Shown here piece by piece: positions 8,278-17,320 of a DNA stretch of 64,000 nucleotides. The position numbers and the translations under genes were made by a program. The stretch lies in assembly GCF_016595675.1 (NCBI RefSeq), contig NZ_JAENJH010000007.1, positions 267,458 through 331,457 on the forward strand, read 5' to 3'. The notes beneath the pieces are model-generated. The model ran no database searches. It saw only the letters and a list, made by a program, of their open reading frames with translations, and had not been told where the DNA came from. Source of the stretch: Prauserella cavernicola (GTDB lineage Bacteria > Actinomycetota > Actinomycetes > Mycobacteriales > Pseudonocardiaceae). The number at the start of each line of letters is the position of its first letter. Position 1 is the stretch's first letter.

Positions 8278-8401
8278 GCGTTCCGGCCCCTGCGTATTGT
8301 GGTCGCGATGTCCGGTTTTCGCGCGCGCAGGCGGAACCGGAGCGTGACGGTGGACGTCCGATGAGGACGGTCGGTGGACAGGGCATGAGGAGATCGGGGC
8401 C

Positions 8402-9022
8402 ATGAGCGGAATCGTCGCGGGGCCGCCCCCGCTCGTGGAGATCACGCCGTCGCGCAGCAGCATGGTGCGGACCGTGGCGGTCATGGGTCTGGCGGTGGGC
8501 GTCCTCGGCATCGCGGCCGTGGGGTCCAGCGCGCCGGGGGTGATGGCGGGCGTCGCGGGACTGCTGGCGCCCTTCTTCGCTCTCGTCGTGCTGTACCAGA
8601 AGCGGGCGCGGGTGACGCTGACCCACACGGAGTTCGGTACGACGGCGCTGTTCGGGACCCGGCGTACCTCCCGCGCGGAGATCGGCGCCGTGGTGCGGGC
8701 GACCCTGCCCCCGCCTCCGCGTGGTGGCAGCGGCCCGATTCACAACGTGTTCGTCGTCGACCGGAGCGGGAACAAGGTGGCGCGCCTCTACGACACGCTC
8801 TACGCGCGCGCCGACCTGGACCGGCTGGTCGCCGAGCTCCGCGTGCCCGTGTACGGCCCCGACCCGGGCCACGTCGTCACCGCGAAACAGCTCGGCGAGC
8901 AGTTCCCCGGGCTGGTGCCGTGGATCGAGCGCAGGGTGTTCCTGGCCGCGGCGCTGATCTCGGTCGGCGTTCTCGTGTTCGCGATCGTGCTGGCCGTGAT
9001 CATCTACGAGCTCTACTACTGA
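8402..9022 (+). CDS. Small membrane protein with PH-like domain
   Basis: 206 aa. Two hydrophobic segments near residues 20-60 and one near 180-203, enclosing a soluble region (about 65-165) that begins KRARVTLTHTEFGTTALFGTRRTSRAEI, the arrangement of bacterial PH-like membrane proteins. No catalytic motif. ATG 8402 is preceded by GAGGAGATCGGGGCC, with GAGGAG at a workable distance. It stands alone between the glyoxalase and aldehyde dehydrogenase genes. Function unknown. Confidence 0.65.
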   Translation: MSGIVAGPPPLVEITPSRSSMVRTVAVMGLAVGVLGIAAVGSSAPGVMAGVAGLLAPFFALVVLYQKRARVTLTHTEFGTTALFGTRRTSRAEIGAVVRATLPPPPRGGSGPIHNVFVVDRSGNKVARLYDTLYARADLDRLVAELRVPVYGPDPGHVVTAKQLGEQFPGLVPWIERRVFLAAALISVGVLVFAIVLAVIIYELYY

Positions 9023-9128
9023 GTCGCGCTCGAGCACCCGGGACACCTGGCGGGGTAGCGTGCGGTGACGGGTGCGTGCGCGGGTGCCACCGGCCGCGCG
9101 CCGCGGTGACCACGCGCAGGAGGGCGAC

Positions 9129-10601
9129 ATGGCCGAGCTCGAACGCTTCCACCTCACGATCGGCGGCGAACCGGCGCAGGCGCGTTCGGGAGCGACGTTC
9201 GAGTCGCAGAACCCCTACACCGGGCGGCCGTGGGCGATGGTGCCCGACGGCGGTCCCGAGGACGTGGACGCCGCGGTCGAGGCGGCCCGCGCCGCGCTGA
9301 CCGGCGAGTGGGCGTCGCTGACCGGCTTCGCCAGAGCCGCCCTGCTGCGGCGCCTCGGCGACCTCGTGACCCGCGACGCCGAACGCCTCGCCACGCTGGA
9401 GGTGTACGACTCCGGCAAGCTCTACCGCGAGATGCTGGGGCAGCTGCGCGGGCTGGGCACGTGGTTCCACTACTTCGCCGGCCTCGCCGACAAGCTCGAG
9501 GGCAGGCAGATCCCGTCGCCCAATCCCGACTACCTCGTCTACACGCGCAAGGAGCCCGTGGGCGTGGTCGCCGCGATCACGCCGTGGAACTCGCCGCTGC
9601 TGCTGATGACCTGGAAACTCGCACCCGCATTGGCGGCGGGCTGCACCGTGGTGGTGAAACCCTCCGAGCACTCCCCGGCGGCGACGCTGGCGTTCGGCGA
9701 CCTGGTGGCCGAGGCCGGGTTCCCTCCCGGAGTGGTCAACGTGGTGGCGGGGCTGTCTCGTGAGACCGGCGCGCGGCTCGCGTCGCACCCCGGGGTGGAC
9801 AAGGTCGCGTTCACCGGTTCGACGGCCACCGGCAGGGCCGTGGCGAGGGCCGCCGCCGACAACCTCAGCGCGGTGACGCTGGAGCTGGGCGGCAAGTCGC
9901 CGCAGGTGGTGTTTCCCGACGCGGACCTGAAAGCCGCGGCCAACGGGGTGATCGCGGGGGTTTTCGCGGCCACCGGGCAGACGTGCATGGCGGGTTCCCG
10001 GCTGATCGTGCACGCCGACGTCCACGACGAGCTGGTCCGGCTCGTGGCCGAGCGTGCCTCGGCGATCCGGCTCGGCGACCCGTTCGACCCGGAGACCGAG
10101 ATGGGCCCGGTCGCCAACGCGCCGCAGTACGAGAAGGTGCTCGGCTACCTCGACACCGCGCGCGACGAGGGCGCCACGGTGGCCTGCGGGGGCGGCGCGG
10201 CGGAACTGGGCGGGCTGTTCGTGCGGCCGACCGTGCTCACCGGGGTCGGACCCGGGTCGACGATCGTGCGCGAGGAGGTCTTCGGGCCGGTGCTGTCGGC
10301 GTTGACGTTCTCCGGCGAGGACGAGGCGATCGCGCTGGCCAACGACACCCGGTTCGGGCTCGCGGGCGCGGTGTGGACCAAGGACGTGCACCGGGCGCAC
10401 CGGGTCGCGGCCAGGATCAGGGCGGGCAGCGTGTGGATCAACGCCTACCGCGTGGTGGCGCCGAGCGTGCCGTTCGGCGGGTTCCAGTCCTCGGGCCTGG
10501 GCAGGGAGAACGGCATCGACGCGATCAACGCCTACACCGAGGACAAGGCCGTGTGGGTGGAGCTCACCGGCGGTACCCGCGACCCGTTCACCCTCGGCTG
10601 A
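9129..10601 (+). CDS. NAD(P)-dependent aldehyde dehydrogenase
   Basis: 490 aa cytoplasmic ALDH-superfamily enzyme. The start ATG 9129 is selected by AGGAGGG at 9118-9124; an earlier in-frame GTG at 9072 has no such site. Catalytic residues are all present: Asn154 in PWNSP, Glu252 in LELGGKSP and Cys286 in GQTCMAGS, with the cofactor loop FTGSTATG at 228-235. Length is that of the classical family. The N-terminal PYTGRPWA and C-terminal PFGGFQSSGLGRENG place it near hydroxybutyrolactone/betaine-type dehydrogenases, but the sequence does not settle the substrate. No pathway neighbours. Confidence 0.9.
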   Translation: MAELERFHLTIGGEPAQARSGATFESQNPYTGRPWAMVPDGGPEDVDAAVEAARAALTGEWASLTGFARAALLRRLGDLVTRDAERLATLEVYDSGKLYREMLGQLRGLGTWFHYFAGLADKLEGRQIPSPNPDYLVYTRKEPVGVVAAITPWNSPLLLMTWKLAPALAAGCTVVVKPSEHSPAATLAFGDLVAEAGFPPGVVNVVAGLSRETGARLASHPGVDKVAFTGSTATGRAVARAAADNLSAVTLELGGKSPQVVFPDADLKAAANGVIAGVFAATGQTCMAGSRLIVHADVHDELVRLVAERASAIRLGDPFDPETEMGPVANAPQYEKVLGYLDTARDEGATVACGGGAAELGGLFVRPTVLTGVGPGSTIVREEVFGPVLSALTFSGEDEAIALANDTRFGLAGAVWTKDVHRAHRVAARIRAGSVWINAYRVVAPSVPFGGFQSSGLGRENGIDAINAYTEDKAVWVELTGGTRDPFTLG

Positions 10602-10665
10602 GCGGCCGGTGCGTCCACGTAGGACGGTGAGCGGGTGCGGCGCGAACCGCCGTCGCGGGAGGTTG

Positions 10666-10684
10666 CCAGGGTGGCCTAACCTTC
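10666..10684 (+). promoter_or_regulatory. IdeR/DtxR-type iron box overlapping the -10 of the fecCD operon
   Basis: CCAGGGTGGCCTAACCTTC matches the actinobacterial iron-box pattern TWAGGTWAGSCTWACCTWA at 14 of 19 positions. Its TAACCT (10677-10682) lies exactly -12 to -7 from the GTG start at 10689, the geometry of the -10 of a leaderless mRNA. Iron-loaded repressor bound here would block transcription. Confidence 0.7.
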
Positions 10685-10688
10685 AGGT

Positions 10689-11735
10689 GTGACGGTGGGG
10701 ATCGGGGGCGCCCGGAGCGATCGGGTGCGACGGGCGCGGTCCCGGCCCGTGCGACTGGCCATCGGGTTACTCGCGGCCGTGGCGCTGCTGCTGGGCTGCG
10801 GGGTGCTGAGCCTGCTGACCGGATCGGAACCGGTGGCCTTCGGCGACGTGCTGCGGGTACTGGTCGCCGACGACCGTAGCGAACCGGCGATCATCGTGCA
10901 CGACCTGCGGATGCCACGCACCGTGGTGGGGATCTGCGTCGGGATCGCGCTCGGGCTCGCCGGCGCGCTGATGCAGTCACTGACGCGCAACCCGATCGCC
11001 GACCCCGGCGTGCTCGGCATCAATGCGGGCGCCGCGTTCGGCGTGCTGGTCGCCATCGTGGGCCTGGGCATCGGGAGCTTCACCGGCTACGTGTGGTTCG
11101 CCTTCCTCGGGGCCACCCTCAGCACCACCCTGGTCTACGCGATCGGAGGCAGGGGCGACGACAGCGGTGCGCCGGTGCGCCTCGCGCTCGCCGGCACCGC
11201 CATCGGCGCGGCGCTGGTCTCGGCCACCGAGGCGATGGTCTTTCTCGACCCCAAGGCGTTCGACGAGTACCGCTTCTGGATCGTCGGCGACATCGCCAAA
11301 CCCGAGCTGGGCGTGGTCTGGCAGCTGCTGCCGTTCCTGCTCGCCGGGACCGTCCTGGCGCTCTCGCTGGGCCCGCGGCTCAACGCGATCGCGCTGGGGG
11401 AGGAGCTGGGCACGGCACTCGGTGTCGGGCTGCTGCGTACCCGGGTGCTGGTGGGTGTTTCGGTGCTGGTGCTGGCCGGTCTGGCCACGGCGGCGGCGGG
11501 ACCGATCGGGTTCGTCGGGCTGGCCGCGCCGCACCTGGCGCGCGCGGTGACCGGACCGGACCAGCGCTGGGTCCTGCCCTACGCCGGAGTGTTCGGCGCG
11601 GTGCTGGTGCTGCTCGCCGACGTGGTGGGCCGCGTGGTGCTGCCTTCCGGCGAGCTGCGGGTGGCCATCCTGACCGCGATCGTCGGAGCGCCACTGTTCG
11701 TCGCGCTGGTCCGGCGCCGGAGGGCAGCCGCATGA
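10689..11735 (+). CDS. FecCD-type iron-siderophore ABC permease, subunit 1
   Basis: 348 aa, about ten transmembrane helices, BtuC/FecD fold. Family landmarks are DLRMPRTVVGICVGIALGLAGALMQ near 76-100, TRNPIADPGVLGINAGA near 101-118, and AAGPIGFVGLAAPHLAR near 262-280. The GTG at 10689 has no Shine-Dalgarno but stands at +1 relative to a good -10, so the mRNA is probably leaderless. Its TGA overlaps the next permease start (GTG/ATGA-type 4-bp overlap at 11732-11735), giving a coupled heterodimeric permease. No ATP-binding subunit is encoded nearby, so the ATPase must come from elsewhere in the genome. Confidence 0.92.
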   Translation: MTVGIGGARSDRVRRARSRPVRLAIGLLAAVALLLGCGVLSLLTGSEPVAFGDVLRVLVADDRSEPAIIVHDLRMPRTVVGICVGIALGLAGALMQSLTRNPIADPGVLGINAGAAFGVLVAIVGLGIGSFTGYVWFAFLGATLSTTLVYAIGGRGDDSGAPVRLALAGTAIGAALVSATEAMVFLDPKAFDEYRFWIVGDIAKPELGVVWQLLPFLLAGTVLALSLGPRLNAIALGEELGTALGVGLLRTRVLVGVSVLVLAGLATAAAGPIGFVGLAAPHLARAVTGPDQRWVLPYAGVFGAVLVLLADVVGRVVLPSGELRVAILTAIVGAPLFVALVRRRRAAA

Positions 11736-12775
11736 GCACCAGAACCGTGCGCGCGGCGGGACTGTCGGCGCGTTACGCGACCCGGCCCGCCACGGCGAGC
11801 GGGCTGCTCGCGCTCCTGCTGCTGGCCCTGACGGGGTACGCGCTGACGGTGGGCGAGCTGCCGATCTCGCTCGGCGAGGCGCTCGGGATGCTCGCCGGTG
11901 AGCCCGGTCCGTCCGGAGTGGACTACGTCTTCTGGACGGTGCGGCTGCCGAGGGTGCTCACGGCCCTGCTGGTCGGTGCCGCGCTGGGGGTGAGCGGCGC
12001 GATCCTGCAGAGCCTGTCCCGCAACCCGCTCGGCAGCCCCGACGTGCTCGGCTTCGCGGGCGGTGCCGCGACCGGTGCGCTGGTGCAGATCCTGGTGCTC
12101 GGTGGTGGCGCGCTCGCCGTCGCGCTGAGCGCGCTCGCGGGTGCGTTCGTCACCGCGGCGCTCGTCTACCTGCTCGCCTACCGCAGGGGAGTGCCGGGAC
12201 ACCGGCTGGTATTGGTCGGAATCGGCATCGGCGCGCTGCTGATGTCGCTCAACCGTTATCTGCTGGTCTCGGCCGAGGTCGACGACGCGTTCCGCGCCGC
12301 GGTGTGGCTGACCGGCAGCCTGCTCGACCGCACCTGGGACCACGTCACCATCGGCACGATCGCGGTCGCGGTGCTGGTTCCCGTGGCGGTACTGCTGCTG
12401 CGCAGGCTCTCGCTGCTCGAACTGGGCGACGAGCTCAGCACCGGTCTCGGCGTCCCGGTAGGACAGACGCGGCTGCAGCTGTTCGCCGTGTCCGTGGGCC
12501 TCGCCGGCGCGGCCACCGCGGCGGCGGGTCCGGTCGCGTTCGTCGCGCTGGCCGCGCCACACCTCGCCCGGCGGCTGCTGCGCTCCGCGGGCCCGAGCCT
12601 GGTCGGGTCCGGACTCGTCGGCGCCGTGCTGCTGCTCGGCTCCGATGTGGCCGCACAGCAGCTGTTCCCGACCGGGGAGCTGCCCGTCGGCGTCGCCACG
12701 GGCGTGCTCGGCGGCGTGTACCTGGCGACGCTGCTCGGACGGCACTGGAGCCGGCGCCCGGCGGCGAGCGGGTGA
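11732..12775 (+). CDS. FecCD-type iron-siderophore ABC permease, subunit 2
   Basis: 347 aa partner of the preceding permease, starting at ATG 11732 inside its stop region (ATGA). Landmarks are VRLPRVLTALLVGAALGVSGAI near 71-92, SRNPLGSPDVLGFAGGAATGA, and AAGPVAFVALAAPHLARRLL near 265-284. Together the two subunits form the membrane channel of a ferric-siderophore importer; the matching binding lipoprotein is encoded convergently. A strong bidirectional terminator starts within its last codons. Confidence 0.92.
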   Translation: MSTRTVRAAGLSARYATRPATASGLLALLLLALTGYALTVGELPISLGEALGMLAGEPGPSGVDYVFWTVRLPRVLTALLVGAALGVSGAILQSLSRNPLGSPDVLGFAGGAATGALVQILVLGGGALAVALSALAGAFVTAALVYLLAYRRGVPGHRLVLVGIGIGALLMSLNRYLLVSAEVDDAFRAAVWLTGSLLDRTWDHVTIGTIAVAVLVPVAVLLLRRLSLLELGDELSTGLGVPVGQTRLQLFAVSVGLAGAATAAAGPVAFVALAAPHLARRLLRSAGPSLVGSGLVGAVLLLGSDVAAQQLFPTGELPVGVATGVLGGVYLATLLGRHWSRRPAASG

Positions 12776-12800
12776 GCGGCCGGAGTCGCGGCCGCTCACC
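12771..12800. terminator. Bidirectional terminator between the convergent iron-uptake operons
   Basis: Perfect 11-bp inverted repeat, GGTGAGCGGCC (12771-12781) and GGCCGCTCACC (12790-12800), with an 8-nt loop. It overlaps the stop of the second permease and ends 7 bp before the stop of the convergent binding-protein gene, so it can serve both. Confidence 0.8.
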
Positions 12801-12806
12801 CGCTGT

Positions 12807-13805
12807 TCATGCGAACCGGGGGACCAGCCGCTCCAGGTCGTCGAGCAGCGCGCCCGCCGCGGACGCCGAGGCGCCGTCCCACCAGGACACCCGCGGCACC
12901 TCGAAGACCTTGCCCGCGCGCACTGCCGGCAGCCGCCGCCACAGTTCGCCCTCGGTGTAGCGGCGGAACGTGCTGGAGACCTGGCCGCCCTCGAACGCGC
13001 CGCCACCGCTGAAGTGGATGAGCACGTCGGCGTCGGCGAGCCTGCTCACCTGTTCCGGGGACAGACTGGTGTAGGTGTCCTCGGCTTGCTCGGGCGCGCT
13101 GGACTCGGTGCGCCGGACCCCGGCGTCGGTGAGGATCCGGGACGGGAAGATGATCGAGTCGGTGACGATGCGCAGCTCGTCGGTGGTGAACCGGAGCAGC
13201 GCGACCTTCTTGTCCGCCAGCAGCTCCGCGTTGTCGTTCTTGAACCGCTCGGCCCGATCGCGGTACTCGTCCAGTTTCCGTTGCTGTGCCTCGCGGACGC
13301 CGTAGATCCCGGCCACCGTGAGCGCGGACTCGTGCCATTCCACGGCGTCGCGGGTGTTGGCGTAGGCGACGGTGCTCGCCAGTCCGGCCACCGCGTCGTA
13401 GTTGTCCTGCAGCGAGGCGGTGTTGCCGACCACGAGGTCGGCATCGAACCCGGCGAGCCGTTCCACGTCGACCTGGCCGAAGCCGAGGTGCTCGAACTCC
13501 CGCTTCCCTCCGGGAAGGTAGCCCGGCACCGGTGGTTCCGCGTCGAGCGTGGCCGAGGCCACCAGCGGGATGCCGTGCTCCAGTGCCACCTGCATCGCCT
13601 GGCCGGGATCGAGCGCGATGACCCGCCGAGGTGAGCGCGGCACATCGGCCTCGCCGTAGGGATGCGTCACGGCCTTGGTGTCCGTTGTGGACTGTTCACG
13701 TGGCGTGTCGCGCGGGCCGCAGGCGCTCAGTCCCAGCGTCGCCAGGCCGGCACCGAGGCCGGTCAGTACCGTGCGTCTTCCCAGTGGGGAAGCGGGTGTT
13801 CTCAC
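12807..13805 (-). CDS. Iron-siderophore substrate-binding lipoprotein (Tat-type)
   Basis: 332 aa. Start GTG 13805 is chosen for its GGGAGGA ribosome site 5-6 bp upstream and because it puts the twin-arginine (Arg10-Arg11), hydrophobic core and lipobox LSAC (Cys29) at the N-terminus. The rest is a FepB/FhuD-type binding fold: PRSPRRVIALDPGQAMQVAL near 53-72, the FGQVDVERLAGFDADLVVG block near 105, and C-terminal DADVLIHFSGGG and WWDGASASAAGALLDDL. Expected at the outer face of the membrane, handing ferric siderophore to the FecCD permeases encoded convergently. It lies 32 bp downstream of the FhuF-type gene and is probably under the same iron box. Confidence 0.9.
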   Translation of the reverse strand: MRTPASPLGRRTVLTGLGAGLATLGLSACGPRDTPREQSTTDTKAVTHPYGEADVPRSPRRVIALDPGQAMQVALEHGIPLVASATLDAEPPVPGYLPGGKREFEHLGFGQVDVERLAGFDADLVVGNTASLQDNYDAVAGLASTVAYANTRDAVEWHESALTVAGIYGVREAQQRKLDEYRDRAERFKNDNAELLADKKVALLRFTTDELRIVTDSIIFPSRILTDAGVRRTESSAPEQAEDTYTSLSPEQVSRLADADVLIHFSGGGAFEGGQVSSTFRRYTEGELWRRLPAVRAGKVFEVPRVSWWDGASASAAGALLDDLERLVPRFA

Positions 13806-13837
13806 AGAGGTCCTCCCAGAGCGGGGTGCGGCAGGAC

Positions 13838-14671
13838 TCAGTCGCTGAAGGCCTCGGCGAACTTGGTCCTGCGCACGGTGTCGTCTTCCAGTGGGCAGGT
13901 GATGCAGTAGCCGTGCTCGGGGTCGGCACGGAAGTCCAGGCAGCAGGTGCCTCGCACCGCCCAGGCGCCGCGCGGCCGTTCGGGTTCGAACCAGAACAGC
14001 CGTGGTCCCGTGCGGATGGGGGCGCCCGCGGCGAGCAACGCGGTGGTGAGCCGTTCGCTCCTCCTCCATGCCTTGTCCAGGTCGTCGCCGCGTTTGCGCG
14101 CCGGGTTCAGCATGTAGAAGTTGAGCATGTCCACGACGTATCCCCACAGCGTGCGGCGTCCGACCCGGGTGTGCGCACTGAGCGCGTCGATCACCGGTCC
14201 GAACAGATTCAGCATAAGTACGCTTGTCCACTCGTCGAGCTCGTGCTCGTCCGAGACGGGGACGGTGCCCGGTTCGGCGTGGGCGTCGCGCACGGCCACG
14301 CGCGGGCTGACGACGTGCACCTCGCCGAGCAGGTTCCGCTCGTCGGCGGGCAGCCAGACGACGTCGGGGCGCAGCTCGGCGGAGCGTTCGGAGAGGTAGG
14401 TACCCGCCGCGGCGAGGAAGATCAGCTCGCGGGCGAGGCTCTTGAGGAAGTGCACGGCGGCGGCGCTGATCTGCTGGGGGCCCCGCAGTTCGCGGAAGGC
14501 GTCGAAGGCGGGGCCGATCATGCCGTCGTCGACCAGGTGGTCCAGCCGCCACCAGCGGGTGCCGGGAGAGTCGGCAGGCGGTTCGTCGAGCAGCACCGGA
14601 AGCGGTGCGAACGTGAGCTCGGCACACGCCTGGACGACGGGGGCCAGGGGGCCGCGATACCTCGCCTGCAT
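13838..14671 (-). CDS. FhuF-type ferric-siderophore reductase ([2Fe-2S] protein)
   Basis: 277 aa cytoplasmic protein. The C-terminus carries the FhuF iron-sulfur signature: Cys243-Cys244, then Cys256 and Cys259 (GTCCLDF ... GYCITCP). FhuF-like proteins reduce ferric iron to release it from hydroxamate siderophores. The start ATG at 14671 has no ribosome site and abuts an iron box whose complement places TAGCCT at -12 to -7, so the message is likely leaderless. First gene of an operon with the binding lipoprotein. Confidence 0.87.
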   Translation of the reverse strand: MQARYRGPLAPVVQACAELTFAPLPVLLDEPPADSPGTRWWRLDHLVDDGMIGPAFDAFRELRGPQQISAAAVHFLKSLARELIFLAAAGTYLSERSAELRPDVVWLPADERNLLGEVHVVSPRVAVRDAHAEPGTVPVSDEHELDEWTSVLMLNLFGPVIDALSAHTRVGRRTLWGYVVDMLNFYMLNPARKRGDDLDKAWRRSERLTTALLAAGAPIRTGPRLFWFEPERPRGAWAVRGTCCLDFRADPEHGYCITCPLEDDTVRRTKFAEAFSD

Positions 14672-14689
14672 TAGGTAAGGCTACACAAA
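14671..14689 (-). promoter_or_regulatory. IdeR/DtxR-type iron box overlapping the -10 of the fhuF-like operon
   Basis: TTAGGTAAGGCTACACAAA (plus strand) matches TWAGGTWAGSCTWACCTWA at 16 of 19 positions. Read on the minus strand it contains TAGCCT (14683 down to 14678) at -12 to -7 from the ATG, the same geometry as at the fecCD promoter. Confidence 0.8.
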
Positions 14690-14709
14690 CAGTTACGAAA
14701 CGGACGAGC

Positions 14710-14745
14710 CCTCCCTCGGGCTCGCCGGTGCGAGCCCGAGGGAGG
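14710..14745 (-). terminator. Stem-loop terminator after the deazaflavin-type nitroreductase gene
   Basis: Perfect 15-bp inverted repeat, CCTCCCTCGGGCTCG (14710-14724) and CGAGCCCGAGGGAGG (14731-14745), 6-nt loop. It lies 9 bp beyond the stop of the minus-strand gene and before the iron box of the fhuF-like gene. Confidence 0.8.
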
Positions 14746-14754
14746 CCGGGTGAG

Positions 14755-15201
14755 TCAGTGCGGGGCGGGCGCGTCCTCCAGCACCAGCACGGGAATCGTG
14801 CGGTCGGTCTTGCGCTGGTACTCGGCGTACTGGGGGAAGGCCTCGACCGCGAGGTCCCACCACCGCTGCCGCTCCTCGCCGGTGACCTCCCTGGCGACCA
14901 TGTCGCGCACCTCGGTGCCGTCGCGCAGCTCGACCCGGGGGTCGGCCAGCGCGTTGTGGTACCAGAGCGGGTTCTTCGGCGCGCCGCCGAGCGACGCCAC
15001 CGCGGCGTAGACGCCGTCGCGCTCCACCTTCATCAGCGGCGATTTGCGCAGCTTGCCCGACTTCTTGCCCACGGTGGTCAGGACGATGACCGGTAACCCG
15101 TTCTGAGTGACGCCCTTCGTCCCGCCGGAGTTCTCGTAGACGGCCACCTGGTCGGCGGCGAACGCCAGCGAGCCCGGTTCGTAGACACCCTCGAGCGGCA
15201 T
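14755..15201 (-). CDS. Nitroreductase/deazaflavin (F420)-dependent oxidoreductase, DDN-like
   Basis: 148 aa from ATG 15201, which has AAGGAA about 8 bp upstream; longer in-frame starts lack one. Split beta-barrel protein of the DDN-like family, recognised by [20 protein letters not shown] near 41-60, the [19 protein letters not shown] block near 74-92, and [18 protein letters not shown] at the C-terminus. Members use reduced F420 (some FAD or none). Single gene with its own terminator. Physiological substrate unknown. Confidence 0.85.
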   Translation of the reverse strand: MPLEGVYEPGSLAFAADQVAVYENSGGTKGVTQNGLPVIVLTTVGKKSGKLRKSPLMKVERDGVYAAVASLGGAPKNPLWYHNALADPRVELRDGTEVRDMVAREVTGEERQRWWDLAVEAFPQYAEYQRKTDRTIPVLVLEDAPAPH

Positions 15202-15278
15202 GGAACGGTTCCTTTCGTCACGGCCGGTGTTGCTGTGGAGTACCAACCCGCGACGGCCTCCGGTGATTCCCGCCCGGC

Positions 15279-16100
15279 TCAGTCCCCGGTGAACGGGCGC
15301 GTCGGCTCGCCGGTGTAGCCGGCCAGCAGCGGCGGCGGCAACGGGCCCTTCACTCTGCGGCCCGAGCGGCTCTCCTCCCAGGCGTGGGCGAGGATGCCCA
15401 CCGAGCGGGCCAGCACGAAGAAGCCGCGTGCCAGCTCCGGCTCCACGCCCAGCTCGCCGTAGACGATGGCGGTGACGCCGTCGATGTTCATCGGCACCGC
15501 CCGCCTGCCCTTCGCGAGCGCGCTCTCGACGGCGAGTCCCGCGCGCAGGTAGTCGCCGGAGACCTCACCGGCTTCGACGGCCTCCTCCACGAGCCCCAGC
15601 AGCACGTCGCGCCGCGGGTCGCGCGGGTGGAAGCGGTGTCCGAACCCGGGAACGAAGGCCTTGCGGGCGCGGTAGCCGGCCACGGCCTCGTCGGCCACCT
15701 CACCGAGGTCGCGCCCCTGCGCGGCCGTCGCGACGAGCTCGGAGAGCAGGGTGACGCACTGCTGTCCCGCTCCGCCGTGGGTGTCGCCGAGGACGTTGAC
15801 CCCGTTGGCGACGGCCGAGTTGAGCCCCACCCCGCAGGTGGCGGCCATCCGCGCGCTGGCGATGGACGGTGCCTGCGGGCCGTGGTCGACGCTGGCGACC
15901 AGCGCGGCCTCCAGCAGCCGCGACTGCGTGGCCGTGGGCAGCCCGCCCGTGGTCAGCAGCCACACGGTGCTCACGAAGTCGAGCTTGCCGATGAGCTGCT
16001 CGATCGGGTAGCCGCGCAGCTCGATCTCGCCCGGCGCGATACGGGTGATCGCGGTGGACCACCACGCGGTGGTGTCGTCGACGGTGGGACCCTCGCTCAT
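15279..16100 (-). CDS. Citryl-CoA lyase-like short citrate-synthase-family protein
   Basis: 273 aa, far shorter than citrate synthase (about 370-430) but with its catalytic triad positions: His108 in THGGAGQQ, His155 in [12 protein letters not shown] and Asp207 in NIDG. Such short forms next to CoA-transferases are annotated as citryl-CoA lyases, cleaving citryl-CoA or an analogue to acetyl-CoA and a 2-oxoacid. Last gene of the TctCBA-CoA-transferase operon, starting inside the CoA-transferase stop (ATGA overlap 16097-16100), so made with it. The predicted order is uptake, CoA activation and C-C cleavage of a tricarboxylate-like acid; the exact acid is unknown. Confidence 0.82.
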   Translation of the reverse strand: MSEGPTVDDTTAWWSTAITRIAPGEIELRGYPIEQLIGKLDFVSTVWLLTTGGLPTATQSRLLEAALVASVDHGPQAPSIASARMAATCGVGLNSAVANGVNVLGDTHGGAGQQCVTLLSELVATAAQGRDLGEVADEAVAGYRARKAFVPGFGHRFHPRDPRRDVLLGLVEEAVEAGEVSGDYLRAGLAVESALAKGRRAVPMNIDGVTAIVYGELGVEPELARGFFVLARSVGILAHAWEESRSGRRVKGPLPPPLLAGYTGEPTRPFTGD

Positions 16101-17320
16101 ACGGCCTTCTCCTCGTGCAGTCGGGCGATCTCGTCGGCGCCGTAGCCGAGCTCGGCGAGCACGTCGTCGGTGTGCTGGCCCAGGATCGGTGGTGACAGCC
16201 GCGGCCTGCTCGGCTCGCCGTCGAGGCGGATGCCGTTGCCGAGCACCCGCAGCGGCTCCGCGTCCTCGTGTCCGGGGAAGGGCAGCTCGTGCACCAGCTC
16301 GCGGGCGCGGATCTGAGCGCTCGCCAGCATCTCCGGCACGCTGAGCACCGCCGCGGCTGGTACGCCCGCGCTGCTCAGCTCCTCTTCCCAGTGCGCCGCG
16401 TCGCGCGTGGTGAGCGCGACCTCGAGCTCCGCGGTGAGCTGCGCGCGATGCGTCTTGCGTGCCTCGCGCTCGGCGAAGCGCGGGTCGCTCACCAGCTCGG
16501 GACGGCCGATGATCCGGCACAGCAGCTCGAACTGCTCCTGTTTGTTGGCGGCGATGTTGAGCTCGCCGTCAGCGGTGCGGAAGGTACCCGACGGTGCCGC
16601 GGTGCCGTTGTCGTTGCCGAGCGCGCGTGGCTGCTGGCCCGCGATGAGGTGGTTGGAGACCACCCAGCCCATCGCGGTCACCGCCGTCTCCAGCATGGAG
16701 ACGTCGATCATGCTGCCCTCGCCCGAACGTTCCCTGCCGAGCAACGCCGACGAGATCGCGAACGCCGCCGCGAGCCCGCCGAGCGTGTCCGCGATGGGGT
16801 AGCCGGCCCGCAACGGCGCCGTCTCCGCCGTGCCGGTCACGCTCATCATCCCCGAGCTGCCCTGGATGATCTGGTCGTAGGCGGGTTTCGCGCGCAGTGG
16901 GCCGGTCTGCCCGAAGCCCGAGATCGCGCAGTAGACCAGGCGCGGGTTGAGGCGCTTGAGCTCGTCCCAGCCGAAACCGAGCCGCTCGAGCACCCCGGGC
17001 CGGAAGTTCTCGCACAGGACGTCCGCGCTCGCGACCAGCCTGCGCAGCACCTCCTTGCCCTGATCGGACTTGAGGTTGAGCGTGAGCGAGCGCTTCTGCG
17101 CGTTCTGCGCCAGGAACGACGCGCCCAGCTCCCGCCGGTTCAGCTCGGCCGAGGAGCCCAGCTTGCGGGCGAGGTCGCCGCCGTGCGGGACCTCGACCTT
17201 GATGACGTCCGCGCCGAGCAGCGCCAGCTGGTAGCCGGCGTAGGGCCCGGCGAGGACGTTGGTCAGGTCGAGCACCCGGACCCCCGCGAGGGGGCCCGGG
17301 GTGGCCGAGTTCGCTGTCAT
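16097..17320 (-). CDS. CaiB/BaiF family class III CoA-transferase
   Basis: 407 aa cytoplasmic enzyme moving CoA between acyl-CoA and a carboxylic acid. LAGVRVLDLTNVLAGPYAG opens the Rossmann core, and Asp149 in KPAYDQIIQ is the catalytic aspartate of the family. Also typical are GEGSMIDVSMLE near 225 and the C-terminal SPPILGQHTDDVLAELGY. Start ATG 17320 overlaps the tctA stop (ATGA). It presumably charges the acid imported by TctABC before cleavage by the downstream lyase-like protein. A second, separate CaiB-type gene occurs at 31319-32494. Confidence 0.92.
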   Translation of the reverse strand: MTANSATPGPLAGVRVLDLTNVLAGPYAGYQLALLGADVIKVEVPHGGDLARKLGSSAELNRRELGASFLAQNAQKRSLTLNLKSDQGKEVLRRLVASADVLCENFRPGVLERLGFGWDELKRLNPRLVYCAISGFGQTGPLRAKPAYDQIIQGSSGMMSVTGTAETAPLRAGYPIADTLGGLAAAFAISSALLGRERSGEGSMIDVSMLETAVTAMGWVVSNHLIAGQQPRALGNDNGTAAPSGTFRTADGELNIAANKQEQFELLCRIIGRPELVSDPRFAEREARKTHRAQLTAELEVALTTRDAAHWEEELSSAGVPAAAVLSVPEMLASAQIRARELVHELPFPGHEDAEPLRVLGNGIRLDGEPSRPRLSPPILGQHTDDVLAELGYGADEIARLHEEKAV

